Shown here: positions 18,531 through 30,965 of the stretch, one piece after another
Position numbering within the stretch: position 1 is the stretch's first letter
How the letters are laid out: each line of letters starts with the position of its first letter
Assembly (NCBI GenBank): GCA_963966185.1
Contig: CAWZYM010000406.1
Span: 50,001 to 114,000 of the forward strand
Direction of reading: 5' to 3'
Origin: Rhabditoides inermis
Lineage: Eukaryota; Nematoda; Chromadorea; Rhabditida; Rhabditidae
Length of the DNA: 64,000 bases
Program-made: the position numbers and the translations under genes
The notes under the pieces: generated by a model
Told to the model about the DNA's origin: nothing
Database searches by the model: none
What the model saw: the letters and a program-made list of their open reading frames with translations, nothing else

Positions 18531-20379
18531 ATCCGGGCACGCTCCGCGCGCCTCCACGGTCAAAGTATATCAGTAGATCAGTAATTATAATAAAACATTG
18601 ATCACTGATACTGATATGCACTTTCTCCGACTTTCTGATCTTTTACTCTTTCGTTTGCACATAGAGGGCGCTCCGGCACGCTTCGCGCGCCTCCGCGTTT
18701 AAAGTCTATCAGTAGATCAGTAATAATAAGAATATATTGATCACTGCTACTGATATGCATTTTCTCCGACTCTCTGATCGTTCACTTTCTCGTATACACA
18801 TAGAAAGCGCTCCGGCACGCTTCGCGCGCCTCCGCGGTAAACGTCTATCAGTAGATCAGTAAAAATAGGAATAAATTGATCGCTGCTACTGATATGCATT
18901 TTATCCGACTACTGATCGTTCACTTTCTCGTATGCACATAGAAAGCGCTCCGGCACGCTTTGCGCGCCTCTGCGGTCAACGTATATCAGTAGATCAGTAA
19001 AAATAAGAATATATAGAAATCGCTCCGGCACGGCTCCGCGCGCCTCCGCGGTCAAAGCCGAACAGTAGATCAGTAATTATAACAATATATTGATCACTGC
19101 TACTGATATGCATTCTCTCCTACCCTCTGATCTTTCACTCTCTCGTATGCACATAGAGGGCGCTCCGGCACGCTTTGCGCGCCTCCGCGGTAAAAGCCGA
19201 TCAGTAGATTAGTAATTATAATAATATATTGATCACTGATACTGATATGCATTTTCTCCGACTCTCTGAAATTTTACTCTCTCGTATGCACATAGAGGGC
19301 GCTCCGGCACGCTTCGCGCGCCTCCGCGGTCAAAACCGGTCAGTAGATCAGTAATAATAAGAATATATTGATCACTGTTACTGATATGCATTTTCTCCGA
19401 CTCTCTGATATTTTACTCTCTCGTATGCACATAGAAGGCGCTTCGGCACGCTTCGCGCGCCTCCGCGGTCAAAGTATAACAGTAGATCAGTAAAAATACG
19501 AATATATTGATCACTGATACTGATATGCATTTTCTCCGACTCTCTGAATTTTTACTCTCTCGTATGCACATAGAGGGCGCTCCGGCACGCTTCGCGCGCC
19601 TCCGCGGTCAAAACCGGTCAGTAGATCAGTAATAATAAGAATATATTGATCACTGTTACTGATATGCATTTTCTCCGACTCTCTGATATTTTACTCTCTT
19701 GTATGCACATAGAGGGCGCTTCGGCACGCTTCGCGCGCCTCCGCGGTCCAAGTATAACAGTAGATCAGTAAAAATACGAATATATTGATCACTGCTACTG
19801 ATATGCATTTTATCCGACTCTCTGATCGTTCACCTTCTTGTATGCACATAGAAAGCGCTCCGGCACGCTTCGCGCGCCTCCGCGGTCAAAGTATATCGGT
19901 AGATCTGTAAAAATAAGAATATATTGATCACTGATACTAATATGTATTTTCTCCAACTCTCTGATCATTTACTATCTCGTATGCACATAGAGGGCGCTCC
20001 GGCACGTTTCGCGCGCCTCCGCGGTTAAAGTATATCAGTAGATCAGTAAAAATAAGAATATATTGATCACTGCTACTGATATGCATTTTATCCGACTCTC
20101 TGATCGTTCACTTTCTCGTATGCACATAGAAAGCGCTCCGGCACGCTTCGCGCGCCTCCGCGGTCAAAGTATATCAGTAGATCAGTAATTATAATAACAT
20201 ACTGATCACTGATACTGAAATGCATTCTCTCCTACTCTCTGATCTTTCACTCTCTCGTATGCACAAAGAGGGCGCTCCGGCACACTCCGCGGTAAAATCT
20301 TATCAGTAGCTGGTTGAAAATTTTTATTTATTAGAGATACAAATATAATTTATAGTTATCACCTGTCTTATATTATAAA

Positions 20380-20382
<3 letters not shown>
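18531..20382 (+). repeat. 139-bp satellite array 5
   Basis: About thirteen monomers. One partial junction near 19,010-19,030 lacks the TATGCATTTT part. The second half duplicates array 4. Confidence 0.88.
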
Positions 20383-20410
<28 letters not shown>

Positions 20411-20444
20411 CGAAAAAGAGAGCGAGAGAGAGAGAGAGAAAGAC

Positions 20445-20497
<53 letters not shown>

Positions 20498-20512
20498 GAA
20501 AGAGAGAGAGAT

Positions 20513-20591
<79 letters not shown>

Positions 20592-20631
20592 GAAAAAAGA
20601 GGGATGAGAAAAGGAGAGGGATGAGAAAAGA
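20383..20631. repeat. (GA)n tract 4
   Basis: Like tract 3, expanded. Confidence 0.95.
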
Positions 20632-21487
20632 AGGTTACATAGTATTTCGCCTCGCCTCACTTCCTGATTGAATATAGAATGTCGTTAGTGCATACAGTTA
20701 TATTTGTATTGTATTTGCTCAGAATATAGAATTTGCACAGTTTGTGGAGTGTGGTGAGCTGTTTCGTAGTGCATGGTGCTGTTTTCGCTCATTTGCACAA
20801 TTGACTGTCTTTTTCTCTGACATCAGACAGACTGGCAGCTGGCGCACTCTCACCTCGCCACACTCTCTCGTCGCGGGGCAATAAAGTGGCGTCGATTAAA
20901 GGAATTCAATTGATAGCGGGCGTGAGAGGTCACAAAAAGATGCAATTTTAGGTAGAAGTGTAGTGGCCACCTATTTGCATGTTGTAGTAAAGGGATATCT
21001 TACACGGTTGCCTAGTTTTCTTGAACAGCCCGCGACAATGGTTTGGCGTCGCCTCGCCTCGATTAAATCACTTCGTGAAAGGAAACCAGGAGGAGTTATA
21101 AAAAGATTACGGGCAGATTTGTAGGTGAGGGAGTGTAGAGGAGTGACGTGAAAACCGTTTCTCGAAAGATGAAGTCAGCGATTCGCAGTACTCGTTCTTG
21201 TAAGGTCTACTCGCCGCAGCCGATTCGCCAGTGACCCGTCTCCTCGCCTCACACACTATTTCGCCGCTTTTGTGTCTGACTCTCTCTGGTTTGCGCGTTA
21301 TTTCGTCGATTTTTCTAAAGCTTGTATCTCTGCGGATATGAGAGATAAAAGGTTGTCCGATTTACGCCGCCATCGCGTGACTGAGAGCTTCAAGGAGATG
21401 TCAAATTTATCATAATCCATGCGTCGGTGGCGCTTGTAGAGCTGTTGACGGACGGACACCATAGAGCATTTTACACATACAGGCAAA
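20632..21487 (+). repeat. B module copy 4
   Basis: Complete copy, offset about 3,243 bp from copy 3, with AATAAA near 20,879. The minus-strand small frame is 62 codons here. Confidence 0.8.
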
Positions 21488-21775
21488 CTAGCGCGCTTCG
21501 CGCGCTAGAAATATAGGTATAAAATAGATGAGAAAATTATCTATCGAGTGATATATAGATTGAATTGATATGTGCTCTGAAAGTGCTATTAGGAGCTGTG
21601 CTAGAAGCGCTGTTGTCAGTCTTTCAGTAGGTGACTGATCTTTATTCATTTCCTTATTTTTTTTATTTTTCAGTAGTTTCAAATATTTAGAAAGTGTCAC
21701 AGTCTATCAGTATCTGATTGATAGTATCTGCTTAACTGCTTTTTCGCAGATGTTATAATTACTGTGCTCATAGAA
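21488..21775 (+). repeat. Cassette copy 4
   Basis: Hairpin 21,488-21,508, TATAAAATAG 21,518-21,527, TTTTCAG with AG at 21,673 (155 bp). Confidence 0.63.
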
Positions 21776-24700
21776 AGCGCTCCGGCACGCTCCGCGGTCA
21801 GAGCCTATAAGTAGATCAGTAATAGAAAAATTAATATATATTGATCACTGATACTGATATGCATTATCTACTACTCTCTGATCTTTCACTCTCTCGTATG
21901 CACATAGAGGGCGCTCCGGCACGCTTCGCGCGCTTCCGCGGTCAGAGCTGATCAGTAGATCAGTAATTATAATAATACATAGATCACTGCTACTGATATG
22001 CATTTTCTCCGACTCTCTGATATTTTACTTTCTCGTATGCACATAGAAAGCGCTCCGGCACGCTTCGCGCGCCTCCGCGGTCAAAGTATATCAGTAGATC
22101 AGTAATAATAAGAATATATTGATCACATATAGATTGACTTGATATGTGCTCTAGAAGTGCTATTAGGAGCTGTGCTAGAAGTGCTGTTGTCAGTCTTTTA
22201 GTAGATGATTAATCTTTATTTATTTCCTTATTTCTTTTAATTTTCAGTAACATCAAATATTTGGAAAGTGTCCAAGTCTATCAGTATCTGGTTGATAGTT
22301 ACTACTTTTCTACAGATATTATTTTTATGCTCATAGAAGGCGCTCCGGCACGCTCCGCGGTCAAAGCCTATCAGTAGATCAGTAAGAATAATAACAAGAA
22401 TATCTTGATCACTGCTACTGATATGCATTTTCTCCTACTCTCTGATCTTTAACTCTCTCGTTGCACAAAGAGGGCGCTCCGGCACGCTTCGCGCGCCTCC
22501 GCGGTCAAAGTTGATCAGTAGATCAGTGATAAAAAGAATATATTGATCACTGCGGGGCCGGGTTGGCCAAGTGGATAGCGTCACAGCTTGCTAAGTGAAC
22601 GGTCGCTGGTTCGATTCCCCTCGCGGGCAATTGTTCTACCGAATTCCACTACCTCCCGGTGGGGCGCGTGAACCCACTCTCACTCTCTGATCGTGAGAGC
22701 CCTACCATCGGCGGCGGCAGTCTTTCAAGATCTTCTACCACGCCTCGCATCCGGAACTGGTCACTTCGCGATGTTCACGCCCATCTACCATGAACAGTCA
22801 GGACTCGCGCCGCACTGTTCCAGCCAAGGAGCCCCAATACCCCACTGTAGGATTGTGTGTGCTTCCAGATAACCCATCATGCTACCATTGTATGTACATG
22901 TCGGAATCAGGCTGATAAACAAACAAACATATTGATCACTGCTACTGATATGCATTTTATCCGACTCTCTGATCGTTCACTTTCTCGTATGCACAAAGAA
23001 AGCGCTCCGGCACGCTTCGCGCGCCTCCGCGGTCAAAGCTGATCAGTAGATCAGTAATTATAATAATACATAGATCACTGCTACTGATATGCATTTTCTT
23101 CGACTCTCTGATCGTTCACTTTCTCGTATGCACATAGAAAGCGCTCCGGCACGCTTCGCGCGCCTCCGCGGTCAAAGTATATCAGTAGATCGGTAAAAAT
23201 AAGAATATATTGATCACTGCTACTGATATGCATTTTATCCGACTCTCTGATCGTTCACTTTCTCGTATGCACATAGAAAACGCTCCGGCACGCTTCGCGC
23301 GCCTCCGCGCTCAAAGTATATCAGTAGATCAGTAAAAATAAGATTATCTTGATCACTGCTACTGATACGCATCTTATCCGACTCTCTGATCGTTCACTTT
23401 CTCGTATGCACATAGACAGCGTTCCGGCACGCTTCGCGCGCCTCCGCGGTCAGAGCTGATCAGTAGATCAGTAATTATAATAATACATAGATCACTGCTA
23501 CTGATATGCATTTTCTCCTACTCTCTGATCTTTAACTCTCTCGTATGCACATAGAAAGCGTTCCGGCACGCTTCGCGCGCCTCCGCGGTCAGAGCTGATT
23601 AGTAGATCAGTAATTATAATAATACATAGATCACTGTTACTGATATGCATTTTCTCCTACTCTCTGATATTTTACTCTCTCGTATGCACATGGAGGGCGC
23701 TCCGAGATGCAGCCGAAGACTATCGGTATATGAGTGAGAACTATGTCAAAACTAAACTACACTTTCCGTTTCTCCGCTTCTCTCTCTCTCTCTCTCCTTT
23801 CCTCTAGAGGGCGCTCCGGCACGCTTCGCGCCCCTCCGCGGTCAAAGCTGATCAGTAGATCAGTAACTATAATAATATATTAAATTCTCCTACTCTCTGA
23901 TAATTTACTCTCTCGTATGCACATGGAGGGCGCTCCGGGCACGCTCTGCGCGCCTTCGCGGTCAAAGCCGATCAGTAGATCAGTAATTATAATAATTTAT
24001 GGATCACTGAATCTGATATGCATTTTCTCCTACTCTCTAATAATTTACTCTCTCGTAAGCACATAGAGGGCGCTCCGGCACGCTTCGCGCGCCTCTGCGG
24101 TCAAAGCCGATCAGTATATCAGTAATTATAATAATATGATGATCACTGATACTGATATGCAATTTCTCCTACTCTCTGATAATTTACTCTCTCGTAAGCA
24201 CATAGAGGGCGCTCCGGCACGCTTCGCGCGCCTCCGCTGTCAAAGCCGATCAGTAGAACAGTAATTATAATAATATATTGATCACTGATACTGATATGCA
24301 TTATCTCCGACTCTCTGATATTTCACTCTCTCGTATGCACATAGAAAGCTCTTCGGCACGCTTCGCGCGCCTCCGCGGTCAAAGTTGATCAGTAGATCAG
24401 TAACTATAATAATATATTAATTTCTCCTACTCTCTGATAATTTACTCTCTCGTATGCACATGGAGGGCGCTCCGGGCACGCTCTGCGCGCCTTCGCGGTC
24501 AAAGCTGATCAGTAGATCAGTAATTATGATATAATACTGATCACTGATACTGATATGCATTTTCTCCTACTGTCTGATAATTTACTCTCTCGTAAGCACA
24601 TAGAGGGCGCTCCGGCACGCTTCGCGCGCCTCCGCGGTCAAAGCCGATCAGTAGATCAGTAATTATAATAATTTATGGATCACTGAATCTGATATGCATT

Positions 24701-27700
24701 TTCTCCTACTCTCTAATAATTTACTCTCTCGTAAGCACATAGAGGGCGCTCCGGCACGCTTCGCGCGCCTCTGCGGTCAAAGCCGATCAGTAGATCAGTA
24801 ATTATAATAATATGATGATCACTGATACTGATATGCAATTTCTCCTACTCTCTGATAATTTACTCTCTCGTAAGCACATAGAGGGCGCTCCGGCACGCTT
24901 CGCGCGCCTCCGCGGTCAAAGCCGATCAGTAGAACAGTAATTATAAGAATATATTGATCACTGATACTGATATGCATTATCTCCGACTCTCTGATATTTC
25001 ACTCTCTCGTATGCACATAGAAAGCTCTTCGGCACGCTTCGCGCGCCTCCGCGGTCAAAGTTGATCAGTAAATCAGTAATAATAAGAATATATTAATCAC
25101 TGCTACTGATATGAATTTTCTCCGACTCTCTCATCGTTCACTCTCTTTTATGCACATAGAAAGCGCGTCTCCGCGGTCAAAGTCTATCAGTAGATCAGTA
25201 ATTATAGTAATACATTGATCACTGATACAGATATGCATTTTCTTATACTCTCTGATTTTTCACTTTCTCGTCATAAAATATCTACTCTCGCCTACGATCA
25301 TAGATAGCCGCTCCGCGCCTCCGCGGTCAAATTCTATCAGTAGCTGGTTGACAATGATTAGTTATCACGGATCTAATATTATAAAATCTCTACTATTGCC
25401 TATGATCATAAACAGCCGCTCCGCGCGCCTCCGCGGTCAAATTCTATCAGTATATCAGTAATAATAAGAATATATTGATCACTGCTACTGATATGAATTT
25501 TCTCCGACTCTCTGATCGTTCACTTTCTCGTATGCACATAGAAAGCGTTCCGGCACGCTGCGCGCGCCTCCGCGGTCAGAGCTGATCAGTAGATCAGTAA
25601 TTATAATAATACATAGATCACTGCTACTGATATGTATTTTCTCCTACTCTCTGATCTTTAACTCTCTCGTATGCACATAGAAAGCGTTCCGGCACGCTTC
25701 GCGCGCCTCCGCGGTCAGAGCTGATCAGTAGATCAGTAATTATAATAATACATAGATCACTGTTACTGATATGCATTTTCTCCTACTCTCTGATATTTTA
25801 CTCTCTCGTATGCACATGGAGGGCGCTCCGAGATGCAGCCGAAGACTATCGGTATATGAGTGAGAACTATGTCAAAACTAAACTACACTTTCCGTTTCTC
25901 CGCTTCTCTCTCTCCCTCTCTCTCTCCTTTGCTCTAGAGGGCGCTCCGGCACGCTTAGCGCCCCTCCGCGGTCAAAGCTGATCAGTAGATCAGTAACTAT
26001 AATAATATATTAATTTCTCCTACTCTCTGATAATTTACTCTCTCGTATGCACATGGAGGGCGCTCCGGGCACGCTCTGCGCGCCTTCGCGGTCAAAGCTG
26101 ATCAGTAGAACAGTAATTATAATAATATATTGATCACTGATACTGATATGCATTATCTCCGACTCTCTGATATTTCACTCTCTCGTATGCACATAGAAAG
26201 CTCTTCGGCACGCTTCGCGCGCCTCCGCGGTCAAAGTTGATCAGTAGATCAGTAATAATAAGAATATATTAATCACTGCTACTGATATGAATTTTCTCCG
26301 ACTCTCTCATCGTTCACTCTCTTTTATGCACATAGAAAGCGCGTCTCCGCTGTCAAAGTCTATCAGTAGATCAGTAATTATAGTAATACATTGATCACTG
26401 ATACAGATATGCATTTTCTTATACTCTCTGATTTTTCACTTTCTCGTCATAAAATATCTACTCTCGCCTACGATCATAGATAGCCGCTCCGCGCCTCCGC
26501 GGTCAAATTCTATCAGTAGCTGGTTGACAATGATTAGTTATCACGGATCTAATATTATAAAATCTCTACTATTGCCTATGATCATAAACAGCCGCTCCGC
26601 GCGCCTCCGCGGTCAAATTCTATCAGTATATCAGTAATAATAAGAATATATTGATCACTGCTACTGATATGAATTTTCTCCGACTCTCTGATCGTTCACT
26701 TTCTCGTATGCACATAGAAAGCGTTCCGGCACGCTGCGCGCGCCTCCGCGGTCAGAGCTGATCAGTAGATCAGTAATTATAATAATACATAGATCACTGC
26801 TACTGATATGCATTTTCTCCTACTCTCTGATTTTTAACTCTCTCGTATGCACATAGAAAGCGTTCCGGCACGCTTCGCGCGCCTCCGCGGTCAGAGCTGA
26901 TCAGTAGATCAGTAATTATAATAATACATAGATCACTGTTACTGATATGCATTTTCTCCTACTCTCTGATATTTTACTCTCTCGTATGCACATGGAGGGC
27001 GCTCCGAGATGCAGCCGAAGACTATCGGTATATGAGTGAGAACTATGTCAAAACTAAACTACACTTTCCGTTTCTCCGCTTCTCTCTCTCTCTCTCTCTC
27101 TCCTTTGCTCTAGAGGGCGCTCCGGCACGCTTCGCGCCCCTCCGCGGTCAAAGCTGATCAGTAGATCAGTAACTATAATAATATATTAATTTCTCCTACT
27201 CTCTGATAATTTACTCTCTCGTATGCACATGGAGGGCGCTCCGGGCACGCTCTGCGCGCCTTCGCGGTCAAAGCTGATCAGTAGATCAGTAATTATGATA
27301 TAATACTGATCACTGATACTGATATGCATTTTCTCCTACTCTCTGATAATTTACTCTCTCGTAAGCACATAGAGGGCGCTCCGGCACGCTTCGCGCGCCT
27401 CCGCGGTCAAAGCCGATCAGTAGATCAGTAATTATAATAATTTATGGATCACTGAATCTGATATGCATTTTCTCCTACTCTCTAATAATTTACTCTCTCG
27501 TAAGCACATAGAGGGCGCTCCGGCACGCTTCGCGCGCCTCTGCGGTCAAAGCCGATCAGTAGATCAGTAATTATAATAATATATTGATCACTGATACTGA
27601 TATGCATTTTCTCCTACTCTCTGATAATTTACTCTATCGTATGCACATGGAGGGCGCACCTCGGCGGTCAAAGCCTATCAACAACTGGTTGACAAATATT

Positions 27701-27744
27701 ACTTATTAGTTATCAGTCAGTTAATATCTTAAAATTTATATAAG
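21776..27744 (+). repeat. 139-bp satellite array 6 with higher-order duplications
   Basis: The longest run of monomers on the left. It contains a cassette remnant without hairpin or TATA (22,130-22,335, AG of TTTTCAG at 22,247), a SINE (22,553-22,928) and a ~1,175-bp higher-order duplication (for example AGATGCAGCCGAAGAC near 25,830 and 27,005). Two short stretches (about 25,270-25,460 and 26,445-26,640) carry the ~110-bp relative. No genes are seen. Confidence 0.85.
22553..22928 (+). mobile_element. tRNA-derived SINE, copy 1
   Basis: A 376-bp insertion flanked by a 13-bp target duplication ATATTGATCACTG (22,540-22,552 and 22,929-22,941). The head has a Pol III A box (TGGCCAAGTGG) and B box (GGTTCGATTCC). 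The anticodon stem is degenerate, so it is not a working tRNA. The body is unrelated to satellite and the tail is AAAC-rich (GATAAACAAACAAAC). A second copy lies at 53,174. Confidence 0.85.
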
Positions 27745-28653
27745 AGAGAGAGACAAAGAAAAGAGGGATGAGAAAAGGAGGTGGTAGAGCGTACTACGTA
27801 GTAGCACTCTTTCGCCTCGCCTCACTTCCCTGGCTGAATATAGGATGTCGTGAGTGAATATAGAAATGTTTTATTGTAGCTATTGCAGAATATAGAATTG
27901 GAGTGTGGTGAGCTGTTTCGTAGTGCGTGGTGATGTTCTCGCTCAATTGCACAATTGACTGTCTTTTTCTCTGACATCAGACAGACTGGCAGCTGGCGCA
28001 CTCTCACCTCGCCACACTCTCTCGTCGCGGGGCAATAAAACGACGTCGATTAGAGGAATTTAATTGATAGCAGGCGTCAGAGGTCACAAAAAGATGCAAA
28101 TTTTGGTAGAAGTGTAGTGGCCACCTATTTGCATGTTGTAGTAAAGGGAGACCTTACACGGTTGCCTAGTTTTCTTGAACAGCCCGCGACAACTGTTTGG
28201 TGTCGCCTCGCCTCGACTAAATCACTTCGTGAAAGGAAACCAGGAGGAGTTATAAAAAGATTACGGGCAGATTTGTAGGTGAGGGAGTGTAGAGGAGTGA
28301 CGTCGAAACCGTTTCTCGAAAGCTGGGGTCTGCGATTCGCAGTACTCGTTCTTGTAAGGCCTACTCGATGCAACCGTTCAACCACCTACCCGTCTCCTCG
28401 CCTCACACACTATTTCGCCGCTTTTGTGTCTGACTCTCTCTGATTACGCGCTATTTCGTCGGACTTTCTGGAGCTTATAGCTCCGCGGATATGAGAGATA
28501 AAGGGCTGAAAATTGGAATCCTGCATCTCGGGACCGAGACCATCGGATCGATGTCACGTTTGGCTAGATAGGAGTAGTGGGTGGCGCGGTAGAGCGATGG
28601 ACGGACGGAAACCATAGGGCATTTTGCACAGCCAGGCGCAGCGGGCGCTGCGA
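27745..28653 (+). repeat. B module copy 5 with short GA lead
   Basis: More diverged copy with AATAAA near 28,033. Its 3' part differs from copies 1-4: GGGACCGAGACCATCGG...GACGGACGGAAACCATAGGGC, shared with copy 6. The GA tract is reduced to a few repeats. An 86-codon minus frame (28,385-28,125) is similar to that in copies 2 and 6, with no known domain. Confidence 0.78.
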
Positions 28654-29465
28654 CTAGCGCGCTTCGCGCGCTAGAAATATAGGTATAAAATAGAGGAGAA
28701 AACTATCTATCGATTGATATATAGATTGACTTGATATGTGCTCTGAAAGTGCTATTAGGAGCTGTGCTAGAAGCGCTGTTGTCAGTCTTTCAGTAGATGA
28801 CTGATCTTTATTCATTTCCTTCAAATCAAAATCAAATCAAATCAAATGTTTATTCGGAATCGCAAATATGATTATGACACGTACAAAACGAAATCACTCA
28901 TAAGAACCTAAGATGGTATTATAGATTTTTGCGCCGAATGGAAGGTGCAGGTTCACTAATCAGGCTCTTGCATTTCCATCCATAGAGGGCCTTCGTCTTG
29001 CTGACCATACCATTGAACCAATATTGACGTAGATGTTGATAATCGATCGATATCCATCGATAATCCGAAAGCGCGGCAACTCCAGTAACAAACTGACCGC
29101 AAGGAACGATATCCACTCCACATATTGCCAATAGTGATTCAATCCTCGAGCTAGCGTTGCTGACTTCCATATTGGGCTACTCCGCGCGGGCCCAGCGTTT
29201 CTCACGGAGGATTCCAGAACAAACGGCGGCGACGACCGGCGGTGCGAGAAATGCACCCAACCGGCCGCCGTGACGAAAAGAAATGGAATGGAATGGAATG
29301 GAATTCCATAAAAAATACGCCATCCCGTCCGATCTGATTCATTTCCTTACTTTTTTATTTTTCAGTAGTTTCAAATATTTAGAAAGTGTCACAGTCTATC
29401 AGTATCTGGTTGATAGTATCTACTTGACAGCTTTTTTACAGATGTTATATTTACTATGCTCATAG
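28654..29465 (+). repeat. Cassette copy 5, split by a retroelement
   Basis: Hairpin 28,654-28,674 (preceded by an extra GCGCAGCGGGCGCTGCG palindrome), TATAAAATAG 28,684-28,693, TTTTCAG with AG at 29,365. Removing the 527-bp insertion plus duplication restores the 154-bp spacing of other copies. Confidence 0.65.
28822..29336 (-). mobile_element. Non-LTR retroelement fragment with TTTGA-rich tail
   Basis: A 515-bp insertion flanked by a 12-bp target duplication ATTCATTTCCTT (28,810-28,821 and 29,337-29,348). On the minus strand it ends with AATAAA and then (TTTGA)n directly at the duplication, as in a target-primed insertion with a simple-repeat tail. Two overlapping minus frames of 83 and 98 codons show no domain I recognise. 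It could be the 3' end of a LINE or a non-autonomous derivative. A (GGAAT)n stretch lies near its 5' end. Confidence 0.7.
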
Positions 29466-30915
29466 AAAGCGCTCCGGCACGCTCCGCGGTCAGAGCCTAT
29501 AAGTAGATCAGTAATAGAAATAATAATAAATATTGATCACTGATACTGATATGCATTTTCTCCTACTCTCTGATATTTTACTCTCTCGTATGCACATAGA
29601 GGGCGCTCCGGCACGCTTCGCGCGGCTCCGCGGTCAAAGCCGATCAGTAGATCAGTAATTATAATAATACATTGATCACTGATACTGATATGCTTTTTCT
29701 CCGACTCTCTGATCTTTCACTCTTTCGTATGCACATAGAAAGCGCTTCGGCACGCTTCGCGCGCCTCCGCGGTCAAAGTAAATCAGTGGATCAGTAATAA
29801 TAAGAATATATTAATCACTGCTACTAATATGAATTTTCTCCGACTCCCTCATCGTTCACTTTCTCGTATGCACATAGAAAGCGCTCCGGCACGCTTCGCG
29901 CGCCTCCGCGGTCAAAGCCGATCAGTAGATCCGTAATTATATTAATGCATTGATCACTGATACTGATATGCATTTTCTCCTACTCTCTGATAAAATTCAC
30001 TCTCTCGTATGCAGATGTAGGGCGCTCCGGGCACGCTCCGCGCGCCTTCGCGGTCAAAGCTGATCATTAGATCAGTAATTATAATAATATACTGATCACT
30101 GATACTGATATGCATTTTCTTCTACTCTCTGATAATTTAATCTCTCGTAAGCACATAGAGGGCGCTCCGACACGCTTCGCGCGCCTCTGCGGTCAAAGCC
30201 GATCAGTAGATCAGTAATTATAATAATATATTGATCACTGATACTGATATGCATTTTCTCCTACTCTCTGATATTTTACTCTCTCGTATGCACATGGAGG
30301 GCGCTCCGAGATGCAGCCGAAGACTATCGGTATATGAGTGAGAACTATGTCATAACTAAACTACACTTTCCGTTTCTCCGCTTCTCTCTCTCTCTCTCTC
30401 TCTCCTTTGCTCTAGAAGGCGCTCCGGCACGCTTCGCGCGCCTCCGCGGTCAAAGCCGATCAGTAGATCAGTAATTATAATAATATATTGATCACTGATA
30501 CTGATATGCATTTTCTCCTACTCTCTGATATTTTACTCTCTCGTATGCACATGGAGGGCGCTCCGGCACGCTTCGCGCGCCTCCGCGGTCAAAGCTGATC
30601 AGTAGATCAGTAATTATAATAATATACTGATCACTGATACTTATATGCATTTTCTTCTACTCTCTGATAATTTACTCTCTCGTAAGCACATAGAGGGCGC
30701 TCCGACACGCTTCGCGCGCCTCTGCGGTCAAAGCCGATCAGTAGATCAGTAATTATAATAATATATTGATCACTGATACTGATATGCATTTTCTCCTACT
30801 CTCTGATATTTTACTCTCTCGTATGCACATGGAGGGCGCTCCGAGATGCAGCCGAAGACTATCGGTATATGAGTGAGAACTATGTCATAACTAAACTACA
30901 CTTTCCGTTTCTCCG

Positions 30916-30965
<50 letters not shown>

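Noticed and set aside
22553..22630. Functional tRNA-Ser(GCT)
   Set aside because: A and B boxes are good, but the anticodon stem does not pair properly and the sequence continues into a SINE body with target duplications.
28125..28385. Conserved 86-102-codon minus frames in B modules as genes
   Set aside because: Copies are near-identical DNA, there is no domain, and some copies have the frame closed; frame conservation is not independent evidence.
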